Origin: Rhizobium sp. Q54
GTDB taxonomy: Bacteria > Pseudomonadota > Alphaproteobacteria > SMXQ01
DNA length: 52,782 bases
NCBI GenBank assembly: GCA_945861615.1
Contig: CAMAVH010000004.1
Coordinates: 1 to 52,782, forward strand
Reading direction: 5' to 3'
Notes under the pieces: generated by a model
Database searches by the model: none
Seen by the model: the letters and a program-made list of their open reading frames with translations, nothing else
What the model was told of the DNA's origin: nothing
In this document: positions 7,041 to 16,037 of the stretch, piece after piece
Layout of the letters: each line of letters opens with the position of its first letter
How positions within the stretch are numbered: the first letter of the stretch is position 1
Program-made: the position numbers and the translations under genes

Positions 7041-8119
7041 CTGCGGACGCAGGCTCCCGTATCCACCGGCTGCGGTTGCGCTGGCCGAACCCCGCCATCA
7101 GCCGAGGGGCCTCGCTTCTTATCGCAGGGCCACGGATCGCACAACTGGCAGCGGGACCCCCGCGGGGACACGGTTGCGTCAGAAACTCGGGAATGGCTGC
7201 GAGAAGGGGGTTGATCGGCGATTCGCCGCCCCGTAAAGAATGGAGGCGTCAGGTTGCCCGGTCCCTTGAGGGGGACAGGGCGCGTGCCCGGCAAGACACC
7301 GCCTGACGCCTCGGGAGCCGGCCTGACTCCCGATCCGCAAGAGCCGTCGGACGTTCCGGCCGCCGCTCGGCCCGCTTCCCCAGGGAGAGCGCGCTGCCAT
7401 CCGGCCGCCACGGCCCGCATCCCGGCGAGGGAAGGCGGTCCGTCGTCCCGTTCGGCGCGGCTTTTCGCAAAGCCGGCCTTTCCCCGGAACCTGCCGTTCT
7501 GCGCCGTCCAACGCGCTTCGCGCTCCTTGGCGATCCTCGCTTCTCCGGCCTCCGCGAAGAGGCCTCTCGCAGCGATCCCTGCCTCGGGCGCGGACGCACC
7601 CTCGCGGGTCCGTCCTGCGGCGCCGGCCATCTCCGTCCTTGGAGAGCGGAGACCGGTCGGCCCGGAAGCGCCGGCCTCGGTGCAGAGGCGGCTCATTCCG
7701 TCCGGCGCATCGCCTTGCCGATCCCAACGCCTCGCGGCGCCCGGAGGGCACGGTTTGAGAGATCCTTGCGAATCCCTCGCGCCAGGTTCGGGCTGCTCGA
7801 TCTGTCTTCGCGGGACTTGCGTCCCGCGCGCACCGACCGTCTCGCCCCCGCTGTCGGCTGGCGGACGCAAAACCCGTGAGGGTCTTCGCGGCGTCTCGCC
7901 GGTCTTCAGCGGCACTCTTACTGATCGCCTGAATGATCGCCAGGACGCGGGAGTTGGACAAGCGACGCGCCGGATAGGCCATCCAGAATCTTGTGCATGG
8001 AAAGGCGAGATCCGCACAATGCGCGCACAGGGATTCCACAGGCTTATCCACATTCGCGCCTCGCCGCGAAGGGAGGCCGTTGATATTGTTCAATCCGCAT
8101 TTTAGACGAGGCTTCCAAC
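7041..8119. other. 1.1-kb region without a convincing gene, rich in hairpins
   Basis: Open frames exist on both strands here, but none shows a recognisable domain, a good ribosome-binding site or the NNS codon rhythm of neighbouring genes; their products are Arg/Pro/Gly-rich, as expected of chance frames in GC-rich DNA. The stretch carries many short perfect inverted repeats: 7243-7332 (see separate entry), GGCTTT/AAAGCC with a TCGC loop near 7472, GCGCTTCGCGC near 7511, and CGCGGGAC/GTCCCGCG with a four-base loop at 7809-7828. A consensus DnaA box (TTATCCACA) lies at 8044-8052. It could be a non-coding RNA locus or a decayed gene. Confidence 0.4.
7243..7332. ncRNA. Candidate branched structured RNA element
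   Basis: The arms GAGGCGTCAGG (7243-7253) and CCTGACGCCTC (7302-7312) are perfect complements. Nested inside are TTGCC (7254-7258) with GGCAA (7290-7294), then two hairpins: GTCCC/GGGAC (7261-7276) and GGGC/GCCC (7278-7289, GCGT loop). Only about ten bases outside the loops stay unpaired, giving a closed three-way junction. A further hairpin CGGGAG/CTCCCG follows at 7312-7332. This matches no RNA family that I recognise. The strand cannot be decided and no terminator T-run follows. The level of nested pairing is higher than I would expect by chance, but it has not been tested. Confidence 0.35.
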
Positions 8120-8416
8120 ATGCCGCGCAGCCCCCGTGTCGAGATCCTCTACTGCCGGCAATGCCGCTGGCTGTTGCGTGCCTCTTGGATGGCGCAGGAA
8201 CTGCTGACGACCTTCTCCGAGGAGATCGGCGAGCTGGCGCTGCAGCCCGGGACCGGGGGGATTTTCGAGGTGCGGGTGGAAGGCGTTTTGATCTGGTCGC
8301 GCAAAGACGAAGGCCGCTTTCCCGAGATGAAGGAGCTGAAGCAGCGCTTGCGCGACCGCATCGCTCCGGACAGGGCGCTCGGCCATTCCGATCAGGGCCC
8401 TTCCGGACCCGCTTAA
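8120..8416 (+). CDS. SelT/SelW/SelH-family thioredoxin-like protein (Cys form)
   Basis: A 98-residue protein of the Rdx family. It opens MPRSPRVEILYCRQCRWLLRA, where the first beta strand is followed by the CxxC redox pair C12-C15 and then the family's WLLRA helix. GTGGIFEVRVEGVLIWSRK matches the second half of the fold, with the FxV.v.g..iwsR pattern. Eukaryotic members often have selenocysteine in this motif; here both are cysteine codons. The role is presumed thiol redox chemistry in the cytosol, but no substrate is established for bacterial members. GAGG about 11 bases upstream of the ATG may serve as the ribosome-binding site. It stands alone between two gene-free stretches. Confidence 0.85.
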   Translation: MPRSPRVEILYCRQCRWLLRASWMAQELLTTFSEEIGELALQPGTGGIFEVRVEGVLIWSRKDEGRFPEMKELKQRLRDRIAPDRALGHSDQGPSGPA

Positions 8417-8855
8417 CTCCCAGCCAGAGCGAAAGGCTTTGGCGAAGCCCAGGGCCGAGAGCGCCCGTAAAGCCTCAAAATCGCCCAAGCCCGTTGAAAA
8501 GGCAGGGATTTCGCCGAACCTGGGGGCCGTGGCGTTGACTTGCCGGGGCCGGGGGGCTACACCCTTCCCGCACCGCAACAGGGCCCCCCGCCCTGGGCCT
8601 TGGATCACCCTCCGGGACCGGCGGCCGCACTGAAGTCTGCGCTGAATATTGGCCGTTTTGGAAATCCGTCGCGCCCGCCTGTCGATATATCGGCCGGTCC
8701 GATCGACAAAGACCGTCGCTCCCGCGCCATGCGTTTCTGATATGCCTGAGGGCCGCCGCTTCGGCTGGTCCTGTTCGGCGCGATCTGCGTAACGTCTTCT
8801 AACTGGTTATTCTCGCCCCGCTTCCGATCCCCGCTTCCGACTAAGGCCCCGCCCG
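8417..8855. other. Leader region upstream of sdhCDAB
   Basis: No gene is supported in these 439 bases. They contain a promoter candidate (8535-8563), a hairpin CAGGGC/GCCCTG right after its expected start site, an inverted repeat GTCGAT (8681-8686)/ATCGAC (8702-8707), and the 11-base direct repeat CCCGCTTCCGA just before sdhC. If the promoter is the one used, the sdh mRNA has a leader of nearly 300 bases. Confidence 0.45.
8535..8563 (+). promoter_or_regulatory. Candidate housekeeping promoter for sdhCDAB
   Basis: TTGACTT (8535-8541), 14 bases, then GCTACACC (8556-8563). This is close to the alphaproteobacterial housekeeping pattern known from Caulobacter (TTGACGS, 10-14 bases, GCTANAWC), differing at the seventh -35 base class and one -10 base. 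It is the best such match in the region before sdhC. Confidence 0.45.
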
Positions 8856-9251
8856 ATGGCAAAAACCGCAAGACCGCTCTCGCCGCACATCTCGATCTAC
8901 AGCTGGAAATTCACCATGCTGTTGTCGATCCTGCATCGCGCCACCGGCATCGCGCTCGCTGCCGGCACGCTGCTGCTGGTTTATTGGCTGAGCGCCGCCG
9001 CGAGCGGCGCGGCCGCCTTCGCCGACGCGCAGGGTCTCATCGGTTCCTGGTTCGGCCTTCTGGTGCTGTTCGGCTTCAGCTACGCGCTGTTCTTCCATCT
9101 GTGCAACGGCATCCGCCATCTCTTCTGGGACGCCGGCTACGGCTTCGACCTCGGCACCGCCTGGGCTTCGGCGTTGGCCACCGTCTTCGTCTCCGCCGCC
9201 CTCACCGTCATCGCCTGGCTCGCTGGCATCAGCTTCATGGGGGGCCTGTAA
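8856..9251 (+). CDS. sdhC: Succinate dehydrogenase cytochrome b556 subunit
   Basis: A 131-residue membrane anchor of complex II. It starts with the family's RPLSPHISIY, followed by SILHRATGIAL, which carries the conserved Ser and Arg of the quinone site. Three transmembrane helices lie at about 30-50, 63-85 and 105-126. H81 in FFHLCNGIRHLFWD is the expected axial ligand of haem b. First gene of sdhCDAB; its stop overlaps the start of sdhD (TAATG), so the two anchors are translationally coupled. Confidence 0.95.
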   Translation: MAKTARPLSPHISIYSWKFTMLLSILHRATGIALAAGTLLLVYWLSAAASGAAAFADAQGLIGSWFGLLVLFGFSYALFFHLCNGIRHLFWDAGYGFDLGTAWASALATVFVSAALTVIAWLAGISFMGGL

Positions 9252-9652
9252 TGTCCACCGCCAAGAAATCCGCGCCGATGCGCTCGGCCCTCGGCCGTGT
9301 GCGCCATCTCGGCTCGGCCAAGGAAGGCGTGCAGCATTGGTGGGCGCAGCGCCTCACCGCGCTCGCCCTGGTGCCGCTGACGCTGTGGTTCGTCGCCTCG
9401 ATCGCCTGGCTCGCCGGCGCCGACCATGCCGGCTTCACCGGCTGGGTCGCGCGGCCGCATAACGCGCTGCTCATGATCCTCCTGCTCGGCGCGGGCTTCC
9501 ATCACGCCCAGCTCGGCCTGCAGGTCGTCATCGAAGACTATGTGCATGGCGAAGGCGCCAAGCTCGCCGCACTCATCGTCGTCAAATTCGCCGCGCTGCT
9601 GCTCGCGCTCGCCGGCATCTTCGCCGTCCTCAAGATCGCTTTCGGGGCCTAA
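9251..9652 (+). CDS. sdhD: Succinate dehydrogenase hydrophobic anchor subunit
   Basis: A 133-residue second membrane anchor of complex II. The ATG at 9251 overlaps the sdhC stop by one base; longer frames upstream lie inside sdhC and are rejected. The soluble N-terminus contains [19 protein letters not shown], typical of alphaproteobacterial SdhD. Three transmembrane helices follow, with the haem and quinone side residues in [19 protein letters not shown] (H84/H85). It ends four bases before sdhA. Confidence 0.93.
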   Translation: MSTAKKSAPMRSALGRVRHLGSAKEGVQHWWAQRLTALALVPLTLWFVASIAWLAGADHAGFTGWVARPHNALLMILLLGAGFHHAQLGLQVVIEDYVHGEGAKLAALIVVKFAALLLALAGIFAVLKIAFGA

Positions 9653-9656
9653 TCCC

Positions 9657-11444
9657 ATGTCGAAGTACGAGATCATCGATCACGCCTACGACGTCATCGT
9701 CGTCGGCGCCGGCGGCGCCGGCCTGCGCGCCACGCTCGGCATGGTGGCGGCGGGCTTCCGCACCGCCTGCATCAGCAAGGTCTATCCGACGCGCAGCCAC
9801 ACGGTCGCTGCCCAGGGCGGCATAGGCGCCGCGCTCGGCAACCTCGACGGCGACAACTGGCGCTTCCATATGTACGACACGGTCAAGGGCTCCGACTGGC
9901 TCGGCGACCAAGACGCCATCGAATATATGTGCCGCAATGCCATCGACGCGGTGATCGAACTCGAACATTTCGGCGTGCCCTTCTCGCGCACCCCCGAAGG
10001 CAAGATCTACCAGCGCCCGTTCGGCGGCCACACGTTGGACTTCGGCAAGTCGATGGCGCGCCGCGCTTGCGCCGCCGCCGACCGCACCGGCCATGCCATT
10101 CTGCACACGCTCTATCAGCAGTGCCTCAAGCACAAAGCCGAGTTCTTCTCCGAATATATCGCGCTCGATCTGTTGAACGATGCCGAGGGCGGTGTCGGCG
10201 GCGTGATGGCCTGGTGCCTGGAAGACGGCGCGATCCATCGTTTCCGCGCCCAGATGGTGGTGTTCGCCACCGGCGGCTACGGCCGCGCCTACTTCTCCTG
10301 CACCTCGGCGCACACCTGCACCGGCGACGGCGGGGCGATGGCGCTGCGCGCCGGCATTCCGCTACAGGACATGGAATTCATCCAGTTCCATCCGACCGGC
10401 ATCTACGGTTCGGGCTGCCTGATCACCGAAGGCGCGCGCGGCGAAGGCGGCTATGTCACCAACTCGGAAGGCGAGCGCTTCATGGAGCGTTACGCTCCGA
10501 CCGCCAAGGATCTCGCCTCGCGCGACGTCGTGTCGCGCTCGATGGCCATCGAGATCCGCGAAGGCCGCGGTGTCGGTCCGAACAAGGATCATATCCATCT
10601 GCACTTGGAGCATATCGATCCCAAGGTGCTGGCCGAGCGCCTGCCCGGCATCTCCGAGACGGCGAAGATTTTCGCCGGCGTCGATGTGACGAAGGAGCCG
10701 ATCCCGATTCTGCCGACCGTGCATTACAACATGGGCGGCATCCCGACGAACTATCATGGCGAAGTCATTCGTCCGAAGGGCAGCGACAAGGACGCCATCG
10801 TCCCCGGCCTGATGGCCGTCGGCGAAGCGGCCTGCGTGTCGGTCCATGGCGCCAACCGTCTCGGCACCAACTCGCTGCTCGATCTCGTGGTGTTCGGCCG
10901 CGCCGCCGCCTTGCGCGCCGCCGCGACCTACAAGCCGGGCGCGACGCTGAAGGCGCTACCGGCCGACGCCCATGAGCCGGCGCTCGAGCGGTTCGACCGC
11001 ATCCGCAACGCGGGCGGCAAGACGCTGACCGCCGATATCCGCCTCGAGATGCAGCACACCATGCAGAACAACTGCGCGGTGTTCCGCACCGGCAAGGTGC
11101 TGTCGGAAGGCAAGCAACTGATCGAGAAGGCTGCCGCCTCGATGAGCGATCTCAAGGTCGTCGACAAATCGCTGGTGTGGAACTCTGACCTCGTCGAAGC
11201 CCTCGAACTCGACAATCTGATGGCCCAGGCCGTCGTCACCATGCATTCGGCCGAGGCGCGCCACGAGAGCCGCGGCGCCCACGCCCATGAGGATCATCCG
11301 AACCGCGACGACGTGAATTGGATGAAGCACACGCTGGCCTATCGCGACGCGGCCGGCAAGGTCAGCCTCGATTACCGCCCGGTCCATATGTACACGCTGA
11401 CCGACGAGACCGAAGTGATCCCGCCGAAGGAACGCGTCTACTAA
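9657..11444 (+). CDS. sdhA: Succinate dehydrogenase flavoprotein subunit
   Basis: A 595-residue catalytic subunit that oxidises succinate to fumarate, passing electrons to SdhB. The ATG at 9657 ([22 protein letters not shown]) puts the FAD-binding GAGGAG loop at residues 18-23, and H48 in [11 protein letters not shown] is the covalent FAD attachment site. Other landmarks are [11 protein letters not shown], the [11 protein letters not shown] active-site region, and [21 protein letters not shown]. Length and domain order (FAD domain, capping domain, C-terminal helical domain with HTLAYRD) are normal. An upstream in-frame extension lies inside sdhD and is not credible. Confidence 0.97.
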   Translation: MSKYEIIDHAYDVIVVGAGGAGLRATLGMVAAGFRTACISKVYPTRSHTVAAQGGIGAALGNLDGDNWRFHMYDTVKGSDWLGDQDAIEYMCRNAIDAVIELEHFGVPFSRTPEGKIYQRPFGGHTLDFGKSMARRACAAADRTGHAILHTLYQQCLKHKAEFFSEYIALDLLNDAEGGVGGVMAWCLEDGAIHRFRAQMVVFATGGYGRAYFSCTSAHTCTGDGGAMALRAGIPLQDMEFIQFHPTGIYGSGCLITEGARGEGGYVTNSEGERFMERYAPTAKDLASRDVVSRSMAIEIREGRGVGPNKDHIHLHLEHIDPKVLAERLPGISETAKIFAGVDVTKEPIPILPTVHYNMGGIPTNYHGEVIRPKGSDKDAIVPGLMAVGEAACVSVHGANRLGTNSLLDLVVFGRAAALRAAATYKPGATLKALPADAHEPALERFDRIRNAGGKTLTADIRLEMQHTMQNNCAVFRTGKVLSEGKQLIEKAAASMSDLKVVDKSLVWNSDLVEALELDNLMAQAVVTMHSAEARHESRGAHAHEDHPNRDDVNWMKHTLAYRDAAGKVSLDYRPVHMYTLTDETEVIPPKERVY

Positions 11445-11502
11445 GCGCCGACCAAGCCCACCCGTATCGATGCGAATTTTGAGAGAGCAAGGAAGATAAG
11501 CG

Positions 11503-12279
11503 ATGGTTGAACTGGCTCTGCCGCGCCATTCCCAGGTCAAGGAGGGAAAGACCTTTCCCGCCCCCGCCGGCGCCAAGACGGTCAAGACCTTCAAGATCTA
11601 TCGGTGGGACCCGGAGACGGGCGAGAACCCGCGCGTCGATTCCTACGACATCGACCTCGACGCCTGCGGTCCGATGGTTCTCGATGCGCTGATCAAGATC
11701 AAGAACGAGATCGATCCCAGCCTGACTTTCCGCCGCTCCTGCCGCGAAGGCATCTGCGGCAGCTGCTCGATGAACATCGACGGCGGCAACACGCTGGCTT
11801 GCATCAAGCCGATCGAAGAATGCGCTGGCGACGTGCCGGTCTATCCGCTGCCCCATATGGACGTGATCAAGGACCTGGTGCCGGACCTGACCAAGATCTG
11901 GGCGCAATATGAATCGGTCGAGCCTTGGCTGCAGGCCGAGACTACGGCGCCGAGCCGCGAGCGCCTGCAGAGCCCGGAAGAACGCGAGAAGCTCGATGGC
12001 CTGTGGGAATGCATCCTCTGCTTCTGCTGCTCGACCTCCTGCCCGAGCTACTGGTGGAACGGCGATCGGTTCTTGGGGCCGGCCATTCTGCTGCAGGCTT
12101 ACCGCTGGATCGCCGATTCGCGCGACGAGCGCACCGGTGAGCGCCTCGACAATCTCGAGGATCCGTTCCGGCTCTATCGTTGCCACACCATCATGAATTG
12201 CACGCGCACATGCCCGAAAGGTCTCAATCCCGCCAAGGCCATCGGCGAGATCAAGAAGCTGATGGTGGAGCGCCGTTAG
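11503..12279 (+). CDS. sdhB: Succinate dehydrogenase iron-sulfur subunit
   Basis: A 258-residue electron-transfer subunit of complex II. The plant-type [2Fe-2S] ligands are C80, C85, C88 and C100 ([13 protein letters not shown]). The ferredoxin-type half has C170-C173-C176-C180 ([11 protein letters not shown]) and C227-C233-C237 ([14 protein letters not shown]), together binding the [4Fe-4S] and [3Fe-4S] clusters. A good ribosome-binding site (AAGGAAG) lies before the ATG. The 58-base gap from sdhA holds no terminator, so the four genes form one operon, closed by the terminator at 12307. Confidence 0.97.
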   Translation: MVELALPRHSQVKEGKTFPAPAGAKTVKTFKIYRWDPETGENPRVDSYDIDLDACGPMVLDALIKIKNEIDPSLTFRRSCREGICGSCSMNIDGGNTLACIKPIEECAGDVPVYPLPHMDVIKDLVPDLTKIWAQYESVEPWLQAETTAPSRERLQSPEEREKLDGLWECILCFCCSTSCPSYWWNGDRFLGPAILLQAYRWIADSRDERTGERLDNLEDPFRLYRCHTIMNCTRTCPKGLNPAKAIGEIKKLMVERR

Positions 12280-12306
12280 ACGTTCGTTTGTGAGAGAGAG
12301 CAAACG

Positions 12307-12340
12307 AAAAGGGCCGTGCCAATTGTGCGGCCCTTTTTAT
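12307..12340 (+). terminator. Terminator of sdhCDAB operon
   Basis: AAAAGGGCCG / CGGCCCTTTTT form a stem with an 11-base loop, ending in TTTTTATTT. A smaller hairpin CGTTTG/CAAACG (12285-12306) precedes it directly after the sdhB stop. Confidence 0.85.
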
Positions 12341-12377
12341 TTCGGGCGCATGGGTATCGAAGTCGCCGCAAAACAAT

Positions 12378-12465
12378 CGTCACCCTCGGACTTGATCCGA
12401 GGGTCCATCTATCCGGCGCTCAGGCAGTTGAAACATGGATGCTCGGGTCAAGCCCGAGCATGACG
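12378..12465. repeat. Extragenic palindromic repeat element, copy 1
   Basis: Bounded by CGTCA and TGACG, with two hairpins: CCCTCGGA-CTTGA-TCCGAGGG (12383-12403) and GCTCGGG-TCAAG-CCCGAGC (12441-12459). The second copy at 39190-39302 shares the ends, the CTTGA loop, the ATCCAT-type spacer and the AAGCCCGAG arm. Palindromes of this kind (CTTGACCCG-type stems) are common between genes in alphaproteobacteria. It sits between the sdh terminator and the convergent methyltransferase gene, a typical place. Confidence 0.75.
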
Positions 12466-12479
12466 CTTCCTAAAGCCGG

Positions 12480-13256
12480 CTACTTTGCCGTCTGCTGTTG
12501 CCTTACCCACTCAAACAAACACACCGCCGCGCTCGCGGCGACGTTGAGCGATTCGGCGCGGCCCGGCATCGGGATGCGCACGCGCAGGCCCGCGGCGTCG
12601 GTCAGCTCCGGTGGCAGGCCGGCGCCTTCGTTGCCGAACAGGAAACGGCAATCGGCGGGCAAGGCGACATCATAGAGCGAGCGCGTGGCTTGCAGGTCGG
12701 TGGCCAGCACGCGCGCCGGATCGGCGGCGATGAGCGCGGCGAGATCGGCATGTTCGTGAATAGCCAAGACGAATTGTGCGCCCATGCCGGCACGCAGCGC
12801 CTTCGGCGACCAGGCTTCGGCGGAGCCGGCGGACAGATAAGCGGCCGTGAGGCCGGCCGCCGCGGCCGTGCGCAGCATGGTCCCGACATTGCCGGGGTCC
12901 TGCACGCCGTCGAGCAGGATGGCGGCGCCCACGGTTTGCGCCGGCGTGGGGATGCCGATGCGCGCGACCAGGCCAGTCGGCGTCTCGACTGTCGAGAGCG
13001 CGTTCGCCAGCGCGTCCGGCAGGATCATCACGGCGCGCTCGGGCAAGCGGGCGATCAACGCGGCGATTTCGGGGCTGTCGATGCGCGATTCGGCGACGGC
13101 GAGCAGATCGGGGGCGAGGCCGGCCTCCAGCGCCGCACCCAAGAGATGCGCGCCGTCGAGAATAGCGACGCCGTCCTTGCGGCGCAGGCGCGGCTCGCCA
13201 GCCTGCTTCTTCAGGTCGGCATAGAGCGGATTGGCGGCGGAGGCGACGTGCTTCAT
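12480..13256 (-). CDS. TrmH/SpoU-family RNA 2'-O-methyltransferase
   Basis: About 258 residues. An N-terminal substrate-binding domain (about 1-100, starting [17 protein letters not shown]) resembles that of TrmH-type rRNA methyltransferases. The C-terminal SPOUT knot domain carries the three motifs in order: [29 protein letters not shown] and [22 protein letters not shown]. It would methylate a ribose 2'-hydroxyl in rRNA or tRNA with S-adenosylmethionine; the exact nucleotide is not predictable. A GTG two codons upstream (13262) is an alternative start with a GGA closer to it. Divergent from zapE with just over 100 bases between them. Confidence 0.88.
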   Translation of the reverse strand: MKHVASAANPLYADLKKQAGEPRLRRKDGVAILDGAHLLGAALEAGLAPDLLAVAESRIDSPEIAALIARLPERAVMILPDALANALSTVETPTGLVARIGIPTPAQTVGAAILLDGVQDPGNVGTMLRTAAAAGLTAAYLSAGSAEAWSPKALRAGMGAQFVLAIHEHADLAALIAADPARVLATDLQATRSLYDVALPADCRFLFGNEGAGLPPELTDAAGLRVRIPMPGRAESLNVAASAAVCLFEWVRQQQTAK

Positions 13257-13371
13257 CGCCACAGTTTATCCGCTGGTCCTACAAAACACAGGGCAGAGTT
13301 GCAGCCGCTCGGGTGGACGGGGCGGGGCGGGGTGGACTACTCTCCGCGCGGTTTTCACGGTTTGGCGCCTC

Positions 13372-14604
13372 ATGTCCCCGTCCGCCGACGAGAGTTCTTT
13401 GCAAGGTCCCGTCGCCGCGCTCCGCGAGCGGCGCCGTTCGGGCCTGCTCAAGGTCGATCCGGCGCAGGATCTCGCTGCCGAGAAATTGCAGCAATTGCAT
13501 CAGGCGCTGAAGACCTACCGGCCGATCGACGAGGGCGGCGGCTTCCTCGGTGCGCTCAGCCATTGGAAGACGCGGCTCGGTCTGGCGCGGCGCGACGAGA
13601 CGCCGCCGCAGGGCCTTTACATCTTCGGCGCGGTCGGGCGCGGCAAGTCGATGCTGATGGATCTGTTCTATGAGACCGCCCCGGTCGCCAAGCACCACAA
13701 GCGGCGGGTGCATTTTCACGCCTTCATGATCGAGGTGCATCAGCGCCTGCATGACTGGCGCCAGCGTACCAAGGGTGCCGAGGCCGATCCGGTGCCCAAG
13801 CTCGCCGAGGAGATCGCGCGCCAGACTTGGCTGCTTTGTTTCGACGAATTTCAGGTCACCAATATCGCCGACGCGGCCATCCTTGGCCGGCTGTTCACGG
13901 CGCTGTTCGCCGACGGCGTGGTTGTCGTCGCGACATCCAACCGCGCGCCTGACGATCTCTACAAGGGCGGGCTGCAGCGCGAATTGTTTCTGCCCTTCAT
14001 CGCCCTGATGAAAGAGAAGCTCGACGTTATCGAGTTGGACGGCGGCGAAGATTACCGCCTCTTGCGTCTCAAGGGCATGCCGCTGTGGCATGCGCCGCTC
14101 GGTCCTGCCGCCAGCGCCGCGCTCGACGAGGCCTTCGAGCTTTTGACGCAGGATGAGGACGCCGAGACGCCGCTTTCGGCGAAAGAACGCCAGGCCGGCT
14201 TCAAGCTCGCGCCGCGCGCGCCCGAAGCGCCGACGGTCCTCATGGTGCAGGGCCGCAAGCTGCCGGTGCCGGTCTCGGCTCATGGCGTCGCGCGATTCGC
14301 CTTTCCCGAACTTTGCGCCCGCGCTCTCGGCGCGGCCGACTACATCGCGCTGGCGACGCATTTCCACACGCTGATCCTGTCGGATATTCCGGCGCTCGGG
14401 CCGGAGAAGCGCAACGAGGCCTTCCGCTTCACCACGCTGATCGACGCGCTCTACGAGCATAAGGTGAACCTGATCGCTTCGGCCGCCGTCGAGCCGCGGC
14501 AGCTTTATACCGACGGCGAGTTCGCTTTCGAGTTCGAGCGCACCGTCTCGCGCATCCTGGAAATGCAGACCGACGCCTACCGCCAAGCGCCGCATCTGAC
14601 CTGA
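13372..14604 (+). CDS. zapE: AFG1/ZapE-type AAA ATPase
   Basis: A 410-residue ATPase of the AFG1 family, linked in bacteria to cell division under low oxygen (ZapE) and in mitochondria to respiratory-chain protein turnover. The ATG at 13372 ([10 protein letters not shown]) is preferred because earlier in-frame starts lie within the divergent promoter gap. Walker A is GAVGRGKS at 86-93 and Walker B is [11 protein letters not shown] around 154-163; [20 protein letters not shown] carries the sensor and arginine-finger segment. It lies near sdh and TCA genes, as often in this class. Single-gene unit followed by a 279-base gap with no clear terminator. Confidence 0.9.
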   Translation: MSPSADESSLQGPVAALRERRRSGLLKVDPAQDLAAEKLQQLHQALKTYRPIDEGGGFLGALSHWKTRLGLARRDETPPQGLYIFGAVGRGKSMLMDLFYETAPVAKHHKRRVHFHAFMIEVHQRLHDWRQRTKGAEADPVPKLAEEIARQTWLLCFDEFQVTNIADAAILGRLFTALFADGVVVVATSNRAPDDLYKGGLQRELFLPFIALMKEKLDVIELDGGEDYRLLRLKGMPLWHAPLGPAASAALDEAFELLTQDEDAETPLSAKERQAGFKLAPRAPEAPTVLMVQGRKLPVPVSAHGVARFAFPELCARALGAADYIALATHFHTLILSDIPALGPEKRNEAFRFTTLIDALYEHKVNLIASAAVEPRQLYTDGEFAFEFERTVSRILEMQTDAYRQAPHLT

Positions 14605-14883
14605 GAGGCGGCCGCCCTGACATCTCAGAGCGGTTTTTCGCCGGCTGTGGCGGAATTGCCACGCCCAGGTCTGCTGAACAACGCCCCCCGAGCGGCTTGT
14701 CACAGATCGGGCCTTGCAGTACCAACAGGGCGCCTTATTTCTTAAGGGACACGGCTCATTGTTCCGGGGGCGGCATTCGGCCGCTCCGCACCCCGATTGT
14801 CGGGGGACTTTACTGTCACTGCCCGCGCGATGCCGGCCATAAGGTCCAGGCGGCGCGGGTCGGAACCGAGGCCCGCCTGACCC

Positions 14884-15936
14884 ATGTCCGACAGTCTGCT
14901 TGTTCCTTCCGCGTCCCCCACGGCGCGCGGTCCGTCTCAACCGACGGTGCGCGCGCCGGTCGATCCGCGCCTCGATCTGGTGGCCGAGATCCATCGCCTG
15001 CGCCGCGAGCGCAACGCCGTGATCCTGGCGCATTACTACCAGGCCGGCGAGATCCAGGACCTGGCCGACTTCGTCGGCGATTCGCTCGACCTGTCGCGCA
15101 AGGCGGCGAGCACCGACGCCGACGTCATCGTCTTCTGCGGCGTGAAGTTCATGGCCGAGGTGGCGAAGATCCTGTCGCCGTCGAAAACCGTGCTGCTGCC
15201 CGACATGGCCGCCGGCTGCTCGCTCGAAGACTCCTGCAAGCCCGGGCCTTTCAAGGCGTTCCGCGACGCCCATCCCGACCATGTGGCGGTGAGCTACATC
15301 AACTGCTCGGCCGAGGTGAAGGCGCTTAGCGACATCATCGTCACCTCGTCGAACGCCGAAGCGATCATCCGCCAGATTCCCGCCGGCAAGCAGATCCTGT
15401 TCGCGCCGGACCGCAACCTCGGCGCTTACCTGGCCAAGGTGACGGGGCGCGACATGACCCTGTGGCCGGGCACCTGCATCGTTCATGAAAGCTTCGCCGA
15501 GCGCGAGCTGGCCAAGCTGAAAGCCCGCCATCCGAAGGCGCTGGTCGCCTCGCATCCGGAAAGCGCGCCGGCGGTTCTGGCCGGCTCCGACCATGTCGGC
15601 TCGACGCGCTCGATCCTGGAATATGTTCTCAAGACCGAGGCCGAGACCTACATCATCGGCACCGACGCCGGCCTGATCCATCAGATGCAGAAGCAGGCGC
15701 CGCACAAGCGCTTCATCCCGATCGCCGGCACCGAAGGGCCTTGCGCCTGCAACGCCTGCCCCTTCATGGCGCTCAACACGGTCGAGAAACTTTACCTGGC
15801 CCTGCGCGACATGACGCCGCATCTCGAGTTGGCCGAGCCGCTGCGCCAGGCTGCCGCGTTGCCGCTCGAACGGATGCTCGCCATGTCGGCGTCGATCCCG
15901 GCCCCGGCGGAGAGCGCGCCAGCAACAGTTCGTTAA
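14884..15936 (+). CDS. nadA: Quinolinate synthase
   Basis: A 350-residue enzyme that condenses iminoaspartate with dihydroxyacetone phosphate to quinolinate in NAD synthesis. Seen motifs: AHYYQAGEIQDLADFVGDSL, FCGVKFMAEVAKILSP, LPDMAAGCSLEDSC, and the C-terminal GTEGPCACNACPFMALN, which together include the three [4Fe-4S] cysteines of the family. A 30-residue Ser/Pro-rich N-terminus precedes the conserved part, so the start may lie further in. Upstream is a 279-base gap with the small palindrome CCCCGA-TTG-TCGGGG at 14791-14805. nadC follows, but nadB (aspartate oxidase) is absent here. Confidence 0.95.
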   Translation: MSDSLLVPSASPTARGPSQPTVRAPVDPRLDLVAEIHRLRRERNAVILAHYYQAGEIQDLADFVGDSLDLSRKAASTDADVIVFCGVKFMAEVAKILSPSKTVLLPDMAAGCSLEDSCKPGPFKAFRDAHPDHVAVSYINCSAEVKALSDIIVTSSNAEAIIRQIPAGKQILFAPDRNLGAYLAKVTGRDMTLWPGTCIVHESFAERELAKLKARHPKALVASHPESAPAVLAGSDHVGSTRSILEYVLKTEAETYIIGTDAGLIHQMQKQAPHKRFIPIAGTEGPCACNACPFMALNTVEKLYLALRDMTPHLELAEPLRQAAALPLERMLAMSASIPAPAESAPATVR

Positions 15937-15945
15937 CTTTTCCAT

Positions 15946-15974
15946 AGGGCGGCCGCGAGGGCCGCCCTTTTTTT
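15946..15974 (+). terminator. Terminator between nadA and nadC
   Basis: AGGGCGGC / GCCGCCCT stem with a seven-base loop followed by seven T residues. A classical intrinsic terminator, which means nadC probably needs its own promoter or read-through. Confidence 0.88.
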
Positions 15975-16037
15975 ATCAACGGTCGTGGCGGCCTACGGTA
16001 ACGTGGCCGCCGATTCTTCATTCGACAGGACATTGTG

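Noticed and set aside
6962..8105. Long open frames on both strands (283, 304 and 363 codons) in the gene-poor region.
   Set aside because: Products are Arg/Pro/Gly-rich with no family motif, no good ribosome-binding site, and all overlap one another; kept as a region note only.
13279..15945. An 888-codon minus-strand open frame across zapE and nadA.
   Set aside because: It runs opposite two clear genes and its product has no domain; it is the usual antisense frame of GC-rich coding DNA.
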